Positions 55,549 through 64,000 of a stretch of DNA of 64,000 nucleotides are shown here, piece by piece. How positions within the stretch are numbered: position 1 is the first letter of the stretch; the number at the start of each line of letters is the position of its first letter. Under the pieces are notes generated by a model, which saw nothing but the letters and a program-made list of their open reading frames with translations, was not told the origin of the DNA and searched no databases. The position numbers and the translations under genes are program-made. The DNA is from Polaribacter sp. HaHaR_3_91 (GTDB lineage: Bacteria > Bacteroidota > Bacteroidia > Flavobacteriales > Flavobacteriaceae), in NCBI RefSeq assembly GCF_019278525.1, contig NZ_CP058986.1, forward strand, positions 1,178,001 to 1,242,000, read 5' to 3'.

Positions 55549-56217
55549 TTACTCTATCGGGAAATTGAAGTATGTTTTAGGAAAAGGTTCGTTTCTTAAA
55601 GTAAAATGCCACCATTCGTTTTTATAAGGTCTAAAATTATTTTTTGACATTAAGTTACGGAGTAACAATCTGTTTTTTTGTTGTTCTGGAGTGATGTTTT
55701 TTGGTAGATAATGAGACTTTATACCAAAAAAGTCAAATGGGCTGCCCATATCTAATTCTTTACCTGTTTTAATATCTACAATTGTTAAATCTACAGTACT
55801 TCCTCTTGAGTGTCCAGATCTAGAGGCAATGTATCCTCTTTTAAATAATTCTGATTTCGGTACATCTGGGTAATAGGCCTTTTTCATTAATGTATCATCT
55901 AAAACCTTTGCCCAGCGTACAAAATGGTTTACTGCTTGTTGCGGCCTGTATGAATCAAATATTTTAAGACTGAATCCTTCTTTTTGAAGGCTCTTTTGTA
56001 CTTTAGTTAAAGCATCAGCGGAAGCTTTAGTAACTATTATACAGTTTTTATGATAGCCATCAATTGGTTTTCCTATAAAGTTATTATCGCTTAGATAGCG
56101 CAATTCTTTTTGAATTGTTTTATCAATATCAGATAAATAGACAAAACCCTCAGGAAGAATTTGTCCGAAGGAAAAAAGAGAAATAAAGAATATAAAAAAG
56201 GCAAGTGTTTTTTTCAT
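55549..56217 (-). CDS. D-alanyl-D-alanine dipeptidase (VanX/DdpX-like, peptidase M15D)
   Basis: A 222-residue exported zinc peptidase, signal peptide residues 1-18. The zinc ligands are in SGHSRGSTVDLTI (His and Asp) and EWWHF (catalytic Glu and zinc His), and FDSYRPQQAVNHF is the typical substrate-binding Arg segment. Such enzymes cleave D-Ala-D-Ala. Away from van genes and in a non-glycopeptide-exposed Gram-negative, it most likely recycles D-Ala-D-Ala from cell wall turnover. Confidence 0.9.
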   Translation of the reverse strand: MKKTLAFFIFFISLFSFGQILPEGFVYLSDIDKTIQKELRYLSDNNFIGKPIDGYHKNCIIVTKASADALTKVQKSLQKEGFSLKIFDSYRPQQAVNHFVRWAKVLDDTLMKKAYYPDVPKSELFKRGYIASRSGHSRGSTVDLTIVDIKTGKELDMGSPFDFFGIKSHYLPKNITPEQQKNRLLLRNLMSKNNFRPYKNEWWHFTLRNEPFPKTYFNFPIE

Positions 56218-56340
56218 GAAGTAAAAATAAACAAAAAGTCAATAGTAAACTTTTAGAATTGTTTTATATCAGAAAATAAAATCATTGAAATCTATAGTGA
56301 TTAAAAAAAAGGCTAATTTTGTACCTAATAAATGAATTAA

Positions 56341-57276
56341 ATGAAGCAAACTACAAATACAATTTTAATGATTCGTCCTGTTAGTTTTAGGATGAATGAG
56401 CAAACTGCTGTAAATAATTACTATCAACATAATATTGATAATGCATTACCAGCTACCATTAATACAAAAGCGCAGAACGAATTTGATACTTTTGTGGAGA
56501 AATTACGTGGTTTTGGTATTGGTGTAATTGTTGTTTCTGATACAAAGGAAGTGGATACACCAGATGCTGTTTTTCCAAATAATTGGATCTCTTTTCATGA
56601 GGATGGTACCGTTGCTATTTACCCAATGTTTGCAGAAAATAGGCGTTTAGAAAGACGTGAAGATGTTTTAGAACAGATAGAAAAAGAAGGCTTTTTAATA
56701 GAGAATATTGTTGATTATACTTCTGCAGAAGACGAAGGTGTTTTTTTAGAAGGAACGGGTAGTATTTGTTTAGATAGAGGGAATAACAAGGCATATTGTG
56801 CACTTTCGCCGAGAGCAGATGAAGAGTTGTTTATAGAGTTTTGTGAAGATTTTGAATATACACCAGTTGTTTTTACGGCAAATCAAACAGTAGACGGTAA
56901 AAGAGCGGCAATATACCACACCAATGTTATGATGTGTGTTGGAGAAACTTTGGCTATTATCTGTTTGGCTTCTATTGATGATAAATCTGAGCGCAAAAAT
57001 GTATTGAAGCATTTAAAAGAAGATGGTAAAAAAGTAATTGACATTACAGAAAAACAGGTTACTAACTTTGCTGGGAATATGTTAGAAGTTAGAGGTAAAG
57101 ATGATGAACGTTTTTTAGTAATGAGTCAAGCTGCTTTTAATAGTTTAACGCAATCTCAAAAATCACAAATTAACAATCATTGTAAAATTATTTCTAGTCC
57201 TTTAGATACTATTGAGTTTTGTGGTGGAGGTAGTGCGCGTTGTATGATGGCAGAAGTTTTTTTGCCTAAAAAATAA
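56341..57276 (+). CDS. ctlX: Citrulline/arginine-modifying hydrolase CtlX (amidinotransferase superfamily)
   Basis: A 311-residue member of the guanidine-modifying superfamily (pentein fold). The catalytic His is in YHTNVMMCVG, the nucleophilic Cys in GGGSARCMMAE close to the C-terminus, and the substrate-binding DAVFPNNWISFHEDG near residue 75-90. It resembles the CtlX group associated with citrulline utilisation. Exact substrate (arginine, citrulline or a derivative) is unproven. Monocistronic, followed by a long hairpin. Confidence 0.88.
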   Translation: MKQTTNTILMIRPVSFRMNEQTAVNNYYQHNIDNALPATINTKAQNEFDTFVEKLRGFGIGVIVVSDTKEVDTPDAVFPNNWISFHEDGTVAIYPMFAENRRLERREDVLEQIEKEGFLIENIVDYTSAEDEGVFLEGTGSICLDRGNNKAYCALSPRADEELFIEFCEDFEYTPVVFTANQTVDGKRAAIYHTNVMMCVGETLAIICLASIDDKSERKNVLKHLKEDGKKVIDITEKQVTNFAGNMLEVRGKDDERFLVMSQAAFNSLTQSQKSQINNHCKIISSPLDTIEFCGGGSARCMMAEVFLPKK

Positions 57277-57309
57277 AGTTAGCGAATAATTAATCACAAA
57301 AATACAAGG

Positions 57310-57370
57310 CAAACGCAAGGTTGGTAAAGGGATTATAAAAATATTCTTTTCAAAACTTTGCGTTTGTTTT
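57310..57370 (+). terminator. Long hairpin after ctlX
   Basis: CAAACGCAAGGTT pairs over 13 positions (one G-U) with AACTTTGCGTTTG around a 31-nt loop, followed by TTTTATTTTAT. A likely terminator; the large loop also resembles a decayed intergenic repeat. Confidence 0.55.
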
Positions 57371-57401
57371 ATTTTATAAAAAAAAATATATAAATTTCTC
57401 C

Positions 57402-58100
57402 ATGCATTTACTTCTTCTTGCTATCGCTCCTGCAACCATTATTATTCTATATATTTATTTTAAAGATAAGTTTGAAAAAGAGCCTATTCCTTTTTTATTT
57501 AAAAACTTTCTTTTAGGTGCAACGGCAAGTGTGCTAATTACGGTAATTCTTGGTGGTTTTGCAGATAGATTGCTGCCTGTTACTAATGTAACTAATATAT
57601 TTCAACAATTTGTAAAGGCTTTTATAGTAGTTGCCTTGGTAGAAGAGTTTTCTAAATATGTAATTGTAAAATATTATGCACAGAGAAATAAAGAATACAA
57701 CGAGCCTTTTGATGGTATTGTCTATGCAGTAATGGTTTCTATGGGCTTTGCTACCTTAGAAAATGTTTTGTATGTTTTTCAACACGGAGTGTCTACTGGA
57801 ATATTAAGAGCATTTACTGCGGTTCCAGCACATGCAACATTTGCCATTTTAATGGGATACTTTATGGGGAAAGCAAAGTTTTCTAAAAATAGAATAGTTT
57901 CAAATTTAACAGGTTTGTTATTTGCAACGCTGTTTCACGGTGCATATGATTTTTTTCTGTTCATCAATTTTATACCGGGAATTTTTATAGGTGCATTTAT
58001 TTCTTTAGGAATAGGAATCCTACTATCTAAGAAAGCGATAAAAAGACATCAAGATAATTCTGTATTTAAATTTTTAATCAAAAAGAAACCCCAAAACTAA
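57402..58100 (+). CDS. PrsW family intramembrane metalloprotease
   Basis: A 232-residue membrane protein with about seven helices. The catalytic motif EEFSKY (Glu81, Glu82) lies at the end of one helix, and the metal-binding histidines in AVPAHATFAILMGYFMG and LFHGAYDFFLF complete the PrsW/Abi-superfamily site. PrsW cleaves anti-sigma factor RsiW in Bacillus. The target here is unknown; no anti-sigma factor gene is nearby. Confidence 0.9.
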   Translation: MHLLLLAIAPATIIILYIYFKDKFEKEPIPFLFKNFLLGATASVLITVILGGFADRLLPVTNVTNIFQQFVKAFIVVALVEEFSKYVIVKYYAQRNKEYNEPFDGIVYAVMVSMGFATLENVLYVFQHGVSTGILRAFTAVPAHATFAILMGYFMGKAKFSKNRIVSNLTGLLFATLFHGAYDFFLFINFIPGIFIGAFISLGIGILLSKKAIKRHQDNSVFKFLIKKKPQN

Positions 58101-58113
58101 GTCTTGGGGTTTT
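58086..58113 (+). terminator. Terminator overlapping the PrsW stop codon
   Basis: AAACCCCAA pairs with TTGGGGTTT; the TAA stop lies in the loop. Shared with the convergent phosphatase gene. Confidence 0.75.
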
Positions 58114-58154
58114 CTAATAACTTATTCCTGTTAGAAAGGATTATAAAATAGAAC

Positions 58155-59795
58155 TTATTTTTCTAAAACTTCATCAACTACAACTCCGTTTGTTCCGTTT
58201 GGCGACTCTATATTTAATAGATTTGCAATAGTTGGCGCAATATCTGTAATGTTGTATCTTTTTGATGATGAACCTTGTTTTATTCCGTTTCCATAGAAAA
58301 TAATCGGTACATGTGTGTCATAAGAATATCCAGACCCATGACTTGTACCTGTTCTTCCTCCGGTTAAAGTAGCCGGATTAGGAATCATTAAAACATCTCC
58401 AGATAATTTTTGATTATACCCGTTTTGAAGCGAATTCAATATTCCAGAAGAGAAATGTGTTGTTTGCAAAGTTCTTGCGGTTACTGCTTTGTAGATTCCG
58501 TCAAAATTAATTACTTCATCAGCTAATTTTTGAGCAACGTTATTCACCTCTAAACCTAAAGATTCTACTTTATCTTTATCTAAGAATATTTGATAATTAG
58601 AAACGTTTTCAATTAAATCTACAGAATTAAAATATTTTTTAGTGGTTTCTAAAATAAACTCTTTAAATTTTGTCATCTTTAAATAGTGAGCAGGTATTTT
58701 TAAAGATTGTAAATAAGCTGGTACATGCACTGCTGCATGATCTGCAGTTAAAAATAAGGTGTAATTATCTTTTCCAACTTGTTGGTCTAAAAATTGAAAT
58801 AAATTAGCCAAATCTTTATCTAAGCGCAAATAGGTGTCTTCTGTTTCTATGGCAGCAACTCCGTATTTATGACCAATATAATCTGTAGAAGAATAACTAA
58901 CCGCTAAAAAGTCTGTGTGTTCACCTTTACCTAAGTTTTCACCTATAATAGCAGCTTTGGCAAAATCTGTTGTATAAGTATTACCTGCTGGTACTGTTTT
59001 TATCAAATCGAAATTACCATTTTTAGAGCGCAATGCTTTTAAGTCTTTCGGAAAAGTTGGTGCTTCCTGTCCTTTTAATTTACCTTCATAAATATTATCG
59101 TCAACTCTACTGTTTGTGTATGTTTTAATATCGTAAAGTGTTTCCCAAGGTGTATTTAGGTATTTATCTGCGTTATTATTTCCATTAAAATCTTTTACCC
59201 ATTTAGGCAATTCATTCATATAATATGTACTAGTAATCCAAGTGTTAAAATTACCACCATCATACCAATAAGCTGCATTTGCAGAATGGCCAGCAGGTAA
59301 GATTGCAGATCTATCTTTTATAGAAACTCCAATAGTTTTACCAAACATATTTTGAGCCAAATGTAATTGATCTGTTATAGTTGATGTAAAAAGTCTTTTT
59401 GGAGATTTTTGCCCATATTTACCCTCGTTTCCAACAGTTTTGTAATTGTTGTCATCTACACAGTAAATAGATTCTTTTTGATATTTGTCATACCAGTTGT
59501 TAGAGATAATTCCGTGTTCACTTGGTGTTGTTCCTGTGTAAATAGAGGTGTGCCCAACGGCTGTATAGGTTGGTATGTAGTTATAATGAGCATTTTCTAA
59601 AGAAAACCCTTCTTGTAAAATTCTATTAAATCCATCTTTTCCATATCTATCGGAAAACCTTGTTAAATAATCATATCTCATTTGGTCAATAACAATACCA
59701 ACCACCAATTTTGGTTTTTTATTTTGTGATGTTAGTTTGTTGTTTCCTAAACAAATAAATAGGCAGATGAAGCTGAAAAGTAATTTGAATTTCAT
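58155..59795 (-). CDS. pafA: Alkaline phosphatase PafA
   Basis: A 546-residue periplasmic phosphatase, signal peptide residues 1-19. It belongs to the PafA/nucleotide pyrophosphatase-phosphodiesterase group: metal site in GIVIDQMRYDYLTRF, nucleophile Thr in YTAVGHTSIYTGTTP, the Asn in SNNWYDK, the paired Lys/Arg in IKDRSAILPAG (phosphomonoesterase signature), and TADHAAVHVP plus SHGSGYSYDTHVP for the second metal. PafA releases phosphate from many organic phosphates independently of phosphate supply. Single gene. Confidence 0.93.
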   Translation of the reverse strand: MKFKLLFSFICLFICLGNNKLTSQNKKPKLVVGIVIDQMRYDYLTRFSDRYGKDGFNRILQEGFSLENAHYNYIPTYTAVGHTSIYTGTTPSEHGIISNNWYDKYQKESIYCVDDNNYKTVGNEGKYGQKSPKRLFTSTITDQLHLAQNMFGKTIGVSIKDRSAILPAGHSANAAYWYDGGNFNTWITSTYYMNELPKWVKDFNGNNNADKYLNTPWETLYDIKTYTNSRVDDNIYEGKLKGQEAPTFPKDLKALRSKNGNFDLIKTVPAGNTYTTDFAKAAIIGENLGKGEHTDFLAVSYSSTDYIGHKYGVAAIETEDTYLRLDKDLANLFQFLDQQVGKDNYTLFLTADHAAVHVPAYLQSLKIPAHYLKMTKFKEFILETTKKYFNSVDLIENVSNYQIFLDKDKVESLGLEVNNVAQKLADEVINFDGIYKAVTARTLQTTHFSSGILNSLQNGYNQKLSGDVLMIPNPATLTGGRTGTSHGSGYSYDTHVPIIFYGNGIKQGSSSKRYNITDIAPTIANLLNIESPNGTNGVVVDEVLEK

Positions 59796-59903
59796 AAGTA
59801 CATATATAAATTATGAGTCAAAAGTAATTATTTTTTGTTTTGATTTGGTCAATTTAACGGACTATTAATGATAATTTAATACTTTAGCATAAAATTAAAA
59901 TGA

Positions 59904-60644
59904 ATGGGTTACCTAGAACATGTTGGTAAATATTTTATGATGTTAGGGCGTGTTTTTAAAAAACCGCAAAAAGGAAAAGTTTTTTACGAAGCTTTGATAA
60001 AAGAGATTGATGAATTAGGCTTAAAATCTTTAGGGATTATTATGTTTATTTCCTTTTTTATTGGAGGTGTAATTGCCTTGCAAACGGCTTTAAATTTAGA
60101 CAATCCTTTTATTCCAAAATCTTTAATAGGTTTTGCAGCTAAGCGTTCTATTATTTTAGAATTTGCTCCTACTTTTTGTTCCATTATTTTAGCAGGTAAG
60201 GTAGGTTCTTATATAACTTCTAGTATCGGTACTATGCGAGTTACAGAACAAATTGATGCATTAGAGGTAATGGGTATAAATGCTTTAAGTCATTTAGTAT
60301 TGCCTAAAGTGATTGCAACAGTTTTCTTTTATCCTTTTTTAATCTCATTGGGGATGTTCTTAGGTATTTTAGGAGGATGGGTTACAGGTGTTTTATCGGG
60401 TCTTTTTTCTGGAGCAAATTATATAGAAGGTATTCAAACAGATTTTGATCCTTTTTTATTATCGTACGCAATTATTAAAACCTTAATTTTTGCATTTCTA
60501 ATATCTACAGTGCCTTCTTATCATGGTTATTATGTAAAAGGAGGATCTATAGCGGTTGGTAAAGCAAGTACGCAAGCTGTAGTTTGGACGACTATTTTAA
60601 TTGTAATAGCGAATTATTTTTTAACTCAAATGCTTTTAACCTAA
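59904..60644 (+). CDS. MlaE-type ABC transporter permease
   Basis: A 246-residue membrane protein of the MlaE/YrbE family with five or six helices. Signatures: FISFFIGGVIALQTALNLDN, ILEFAPTFCSIILAGKVGS and the GTMRVTEQIDALEVMGINAL conserved cytoplasmic loop. It forms a lipid transporter with the ATPase 3 bp downstream. The MCE-domain partner (MlaD) is not directly adjacent and must be elsewhere. Retrograde phospholipid transport is the usual role. Confidence 0.93.
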   Translation: MGYLEHVGKYFMMLGRVFKKPQKGKVFYEALIKEIDELGLKSLGIIMFISFFIGGVIALQTALNLDNPFIPKSLIGFAAKRSIILEFAPTFCSIILAGKVGSYITSSIGTMRVTEQIDALEVMGINALSHLVLPKVIATVFFYPFLISLGMFLGILGGWVTGVLSGLFSGANYIEGIQTDFDPFLLSYAIIKTLIFAFLISTVPSYHGYYVKGGSIAVGKASTQAVVWTTILIVIANYFLTQMLLT

Positions 60645-60647
60645 AAT

Positions 60648-61421
60648 ATGATTGAAGTAGATAATTTACATAAAGGTTTTGGAGATGTAAAAGTATTAAA
60701 AGGTATAACAGCTACTTTTCTTCCTGGTGAAACCAGTTTAATAATTGGTCAAAGTGGTTCTGGTAAAACAGTATTTATAAAATCTTTAATAGGTTTACAC
60801 ACACCAGAAGAAGGTTCTATTTCTTTTGATGGTAGAATAAATACAAAATTTACTGAAAATGAAAAACAGCAATGGAGACAAGAAATTGGTATGGTTTTTC
60901 AAGGAAGTGCCTTGTTCGATTCTCAAACGGTAGAAGATAATGTAATGTTTCCGTTAAAAATGTTTACAGATAAATCTCACGCAGAAATGCTAGAACGCGT
61001 AAACTTTGTTTTAAATAGGGTTAATTTAGAAAACTCTAATAAAAAATTACCAGCAGAGCTTTCTGGAGGAATGCAAAAAAGAGTTGCCATTGCCAGAGCA
61101 ATTGTTATGAACCCTAAATACCTTTTTTGTGATGAACCAAACTCTGGTTTAGATCCAAGAACTGCAATTGTAATAGATAACTTAATTCAAGAAATTACGG
61201 ATGAATATAAAATTACAACCGTAATTAATACACATGACATGAATTCTGTGATGGAAATTGGAGAAAAAATAATTTTTTTAAAGGAAGGTCGAAAAGCTTG
61301 GGAAGGTACCAGTGAAGATATATTTAAAACTGACAATGAGGCTGTTGTAGACTTTGTGTATTCTTCTAATTTATTTAAAAAAGTAAGAGAAGCATATTTA
61401 AATGAAAAAAAATATAAATAG
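60648..61421 (+). CDS. MlaF-type ABC transporter ATP-binding protein
   Basis: A 257-residue ATPase: Walker A GQSGSGKT at about 34-41, Q-loop GMVFQGSALFDS, signature LSGGMQKRVAIARA, Walker B YLFCDEPNSGLDP and H-loop NTHDMNSVMEIGEK. These fit MlaF-like proteins. Partner of the upstream MlaE-like permease. The tRNA-Lys pair begins 57 bp after its stop. Confidence 0.93.
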   Translation: MIEVDNLHKGFGDVKVLKGITATFLPGETSLIIGQSGSGKTVFIKSLIGLHTPEEGSISFDGRINTKFTENEKQQWRQEIGMVFQGSALFDSQTVEDNVMFPLKMFTDKSHAEMLERVNFVLNRVNLENSNKKLPAELSGGMQKRVAIARAIVMNPKYLFCDEPNSGLDPRTAIVIDNLIQEITDEYKITTVINTHDMNSVMEIGEKIIFLKEGRKAWEGTSEDIFKTDNEAVVDFVYSSNLFKKVREAYLNEKKYK

Positions 61422-61423
61422 AT

Positions 61424-61453
61424 TTGTTTTTTCTAATATAAAGTATATATTTG
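61424..61453 (+). promoter_or_regulatory. Promoter of the tRNA-Lys genes
   Basis: TTG (within TTTG) at 61424-61426, a 19-bp spacer, then TATATTTG at 61446-61453: a full match to the Bacteroidota -33/-7 promoter. The mature tRNA begins 24 bp after the -7 box. Confidence 0.8.
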
Positions 61454-61477
61454 CAGCCGCTTAAAAGGAAATAAATT

Positions 61478-61550
61478 GACCTGGTAGCTCAGTTGGTAGA
61501 GCATCTCCCTTTTAAGGAGAGGGTCCTGGGTTCGAGCCCCAGCCCGGTCA
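61478..61550 (+). tRNA. tRNA-Lys (anticodon UUU), copy 1
   Basis: Cloverleaf with D arm GCTCAGTTGGTAGAGC, anticodon stem TCTCC/GGAGA with loop CTTTTAA (anticodon TTT), T arm CTGGGTTCGAGCCCCAG and discriminator A. The acceptor GACCTGG against CCCGGTC leaves a T5-C68 mismatch. Identical to copy 2. Confidence 0.95.
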
Positions 61551-61554
61551 CAAA

Positions 61555-61590
61555 AAATAAGAACTTCATAGTAATGTGAAGTTCTTATTT
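61555..61590 (+). terminator. Hairpin after tRNA-Lys copy 1
   Basis: AAATAAGAACTTC pairs with GAAGTTCTTATTT around a 10-nt loop. It ends in TTT only, so some read-through into the second tRNA gene is possible. Confidence 0.7.
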
Positions 61591-61665
61591 AAACAATTTA
61601 AAAGAGAAAGTCGTTTCTCTAATTAGTAAAAAAATATCTTTTTAGTCGTTAAGATAAAAATAAAT

Positions 61666-61738
61666 GACCTGGTAGCTCAGTTGGTAGAGCATCTCCCTTT
61701 TAAGGAGAGGGTCCTGGGTTCGAGCCCCAGCCCGGTCA
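61666..61738 (+). tRNA. tRNA-Lys (anticodon UUU), copy 2
   Basis: All 73 bases are identical to copy 1, including the T5-C68 acceptor mismatch. The flanks differ, so only the gene body is duplicated. No full -33/-7 promoter is apparent immediately upstream. Confidence 0.95.
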
Positions 61739-61747
61739 CATTATATT

Positions 61748-61778
61748 AAAAGCTTCACAGAAATGTGAAGCTTTTTTT
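61748..61778 (+). terminator. Terminator after tRNA-Lys copy 2
   Basis: AAAAGCTTCACA pairs with TGTGAAGCTTTT around a GAAA tetraloop and is followed by a T-run. Confidence 0.9.
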
Positions 61779-61859
61779 ATGCAAAAAATTATTATAATCA
61801 GTTTTATTGTCAATTTTAAATTTTTGTATCTTTCCCAGAATAATTGAAACTTAAATTTG

Positions 61860-63341
61860 ATGGAAGAAAATAAGGGAGCTGAGGAAAAGGTAGATCAATC
61901 TAAGCAAGGAATGAAAGATGAAGCTAGAGGTTTGCTCTTTAGTATCAGAAAATATTTAACCGAACTTTTAGACTTTAGACACGATACGGATCATGAAGCT
62001 ACCATGGAGGCTATTAAAGCAGATATACCTTTTAAAGGGGCCACTGCTTGGATTCTTATTTTTGCAGTCTTTGTGGCTTCTATAGGGTTAAATGCTAATT
62101 CTACTGCAGTTGTTATTGGTGCCATGTTAATTTCACCTTTAATGGGGCCTATTTTGGGAATAGGAAGTGCTTTTGCAATTAATGATATTGAAGTGTTTAA
62201 AAAATCATTAGTCAGTTTGGCAACGATGATTACTTTAAGTTTACTTGCGTCATTTGTTTTTTTCTATTTCTTTCCCTTGAGTGAAGATACATCCGAGTTA
62301 TTAGGGAGAACAAGACCAGATATTAGAGATGTGTTAATAGCCTTTTTTGGTGGTTTGGCTTTAATGGTTGCAAGAACAAAAAAGGGAACGGTAGCTTCTG
62401 TTATTTTTGGAGTTGCTATTGCTACTGCATTAATGCCGCCCTTGTGTACTGCAGGATTTGGTTTAGCAAAAGGTTTTTCTGGAGATACTGTTGGTTTTAC
62501 GTATGCTTTAGGAGCTATGTATTTGTTTACAATTAATACCATTTTTATTGCTTTGGCAACATTTATCGTATTAAAACTGTTAAGTTTTCCAATGCATAAA
62601 TATGCAAATGCAGCAAGAAGAAAACGATATGCTACTATTGCAACAGTAGTAGGTATTGCTGTTATGATTCCTGCTGTTTATACTTTTTTACACGCCTTAG
62701 AAGAAAGTAGGGTAAATGCACAGTTAAAAACGTTTGTTAAAAATGAGGTGATGACTATTGATAACTATCAATTAATTGATGAAGATTATGATTTTGATAC
62801 TAAGGTTTTAAAACTTAATTTCTTTAACGAAGTAACTGCTGTAGAGAAAAATATGTTAGAAAACAGCTTGATTAATGACCCAAGATATGATCGCTTAAAA
62901 GAAGTGAAGATTAATATTAAAGGAAGTGATACTAAAAGTTTTGAATTAATAACAACAGCTTATACAGAAAAAAGAGAAGAGTTAAATGAGAGTAAAAAAT
63001 TAATACAAGAACTTCAAGACAAAATTACTGAGTTAGAAGGTATTATTTCTGGTTTAAATATAAGAATTGAAAATGATGCACTTAATAATGATAAAAAAGC
63101 AATTGCTTTTAGTAGAATTTCTAAAGAAGCAAAAATTCTATATAATGAAATTGAAGAAATAGGGTTTTCTAAAGTTTTATTTTCAAAAGATTTTATTAAT
63201 ATTGATACAATTCCTACGGCAACGGTAAAGTGGAATTTAAAGGTGTCAGATACTGTTATTCGTGTTAAAGAAAAAAAATTACGTACTTGGTTGCAAAAAG
63301 AAATGAACTTAGATACATTATTTATTAAAAGAGATAAGTAA
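61860..63341 (+). CDS. DUF389/TIGR00341 family membrane protein
   Basis: A 493-residue protein starting at ATG 61860 (a TTG lies one codon earlier). About six membrane helices occupy residues 60-280; ATAWILIFAVFVASIGLNAN, VIGAMLISPLMGPILGIGSA and TKKGTVASVIFGVAIATALM are characteristic of DUF389. The C-terminal 200 residues are cytoplasmic or periplasmic with a coiled coil at about 370-410 (EELNESKKLIQELQDKITEL). Function of the family is unknown. Single gene. Confidence 0.9.
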   Translation: MEENKGAEEKVDQSKQGMKDEARGLLFSIRKYLTELLDFRHDTDHEATMEAIKADIPFKGATAWILIFAVFVASIGLNANSTAVVIGAMLISPLMGPILGIGSAFAINDIEVFKKSLVSLATMITLSLLASFVFFYFFPLSEDTSELLGRTRPDIRDVLIAFFGGLALMVARTKKGTVASVIFGVAIATALMPPLCTAGFGLAKGFSGDTVGFTYALGAMYLFTINTIFIALATFIVLKLLSFPMHKYANAARRKRYATIATVVGIAVMIPAVYTFLHALEESRVNAQLKTFVKNEVMTIDNYQLIDEDYDFDTKVLKLNFFNEVTAVEKNMLENSLINDPRYDRLKEVKINIKGSDTKSFELITTAYTEKREELNESKKLIQELQDKITELEGIISGLNIRIENDALNNDKKAIAFSRISKEAKILYNEIEEIGFSKVLFSKDFINIDTIPTATVKWNLKVSDTVIRVKEKKLRTWLQKEMNLDTLFIKRDK

Positions 63342-63359
63342 GTTTTAAGGAGTTTTTAT

Positions 63360-63472
63360 AAAAAGGATTGTTTTTTGTCAATCTGAATTTATTTCAGATT
63401 CTTTTGATCATTGAAATTTAGATTGTTTAGATGGAGAAAGAACTTCAGTATGATATGATTCAATCCTTTTTT
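63360..63472. repeat. Dispersed palindromic intergenic element, copy C
   Basis: 113 bp with perfect inverted ends AAAAAGGATTG/CAATCCTTTTT and the core GTCAATCTGAATTTATTTCA shared with copies at 26501 and 45473. It lies between the DUF389 gene and the convergent SprT-like gene. Confidence 0.75.
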
Positions 63473-63502
63473 GAGATTTTTTTTATTGTCAAACATTAAA
63501 TT

Positions 63503-64000
63503 CTAACCGTTTTTGTAGAATTCAATTTCTACATTTTGGTTGAATAGATACACTTTTTTATTGCTCATATTCATGCATTCATATCGGGTTCTACGTTTAT
63601 TTCCTCTTTTGTAGATGATGTTTTTAAATACAAATAAACTACCAAACGGAATATCAAAAATAAAATGCTTGCCGGTTTCAGCTACATTTCCTCTTAGCGC
63701 TAAAGATAGATCTGCATCAGTATCTGTACTTGCTTTTGGGTTTTTAAAATACCTTGCTAAAAAAGGTAGCATTTCCATAGGGTAAATTTCTGGGCGTAAA
63801 AAAGGTAGCATTAAATGCTGAAAAACCATTTTCCACTCTTTACCATGAGGCTGTACGCGTCCGAATTTTTGATGCGTGACATGATGTGCAATTTCATGAA
63901 CTAGCGTAAGTAAAAACTGATATTTATTAAGGTTATTATTTACGGTAATTTGAAATCTTCCGTCGGGTAATTGTCTAAAATCACCATGTTTTGTTTCTCT
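63503..64000 (-). CDS. SprT-like zinc metalloprotease domain protein (cut by window edge)
   Basis: The C-terminal 165 residues of a minus-strand gene whose start lies beyond the right edge. The SprT hallmark HEIAHHVTH (HExxH) is followed by HGKEWKMVFQHLMLPFL, as in SprT/Spartan-like proteins, and a C-terminal basic beta region (RGNKRRTRYECMNM) replaces a zinc ribbon. Bacterial SprT-like proteins are poorly characterised; eukaryotic Spartan digests DNA-protein crosslinks. Confidence 0.85.
   Translation of the reverse strand, partial: RETKHGDFRQLPDGRFQITVNNNLNKYQFLLTLVHEIAHHVTHQKFGRVQPHGKEWKMVFQHLMLPFLRPEIYPMEMLPFLARYFKNPKASTDTDADLSLALRGNVAETGKHFIFDIPFGSLFVFKNIIYKRGNKRRTRYECMNMSNKKVYLFNQNVEIEFYKNG

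Overview
The window comes from an AT-rich member of the Bacteroidota, most likely a marine Flavobacteriaceae close to Polaribacter (an inference from gene content; no 16S rRNA gene is present). The signs are a SusC/SusD pair, promoters with the Bacteroidota -7 box TAnnTTTG, few Shine-Dalgarno sequences, two-subunit methylmalonyl-CoA mutase, PafA phosphatase, and small families known mainly from flavobacteria (Lacal_2735, DUF6268, DUF6952).

Layout. 1-7.2 kb: a cut acetolactate synthase-like gene, a GH3 enzyme, and a minus-strand operon udk, divIC-like, mutA, small membrane protein, mutB. 7.4-16.3 kb: tRNA-Thr, then a minus-strand light and oxidative stress cluster (photolyase, SRPBCC protein, TspO, glutathione peroxidase, SDR, small proteins, ABC1 kinase, TetR regulator). 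Its middle is decaying: three consecutive genes carry stops or frameshifts. 16.4-26.5 kb: a plus-strand polysaccharide-utilization-like locus (lipoprotein formylglycine-generating enzyme, secreted hydrolase, S1 sulfatase, lipoprotein racemase, SusC, SusD) without any glycoside hydrolase or lyase. 26.5-32.5 kb: repeats, tRNA-Pro, sugar dehydrogenase, thioredoxin reductase, J-domain/KTSC protein, sigma-like factor, acid phosphatase. 32.6-39.6 kb: a fatty-acid beta-oxidation operon led by a MarR regulator with two near-identical operators, with two four-helix-bundle (S23-type) genes lodged between the enzymes. 39.8-45 kb: an ABC exporter, MscS channel, DUF6268 protein and sigma-54 activator operon. 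45-49.4 kb: a peroxide defence locus (ankyrin protein, katG, peroxiredoxin, thioredoxin, DUF6952) whose divergent promoter region has OxyR-type operators. 49.4-64 kb: hydrolases, PDH E1alpha and E2, VanX-like dipeptidase, CtlX, PrsW, PafA, an Mla-type ABC pair, twin tRNA-Lys genes, DUF389 and a cut SprT-like gene.

Functionally the window combines central carbon metabolism (pyruvate dehydrogenase, beta-oxidation, methylmalonyl-CoA interconversion), surface nutrient uptake (sulfatase locus) and two oxidative or light stress blocks. Dispersed palindromic intergenic elements of 110-140 bp occur three times. Nothing here is a clear prophage, CRISPR array or antiphage island. The least explained elements are the sulfatase locus, the proteins embedded in metabolic operons, and the decaying light cluster.
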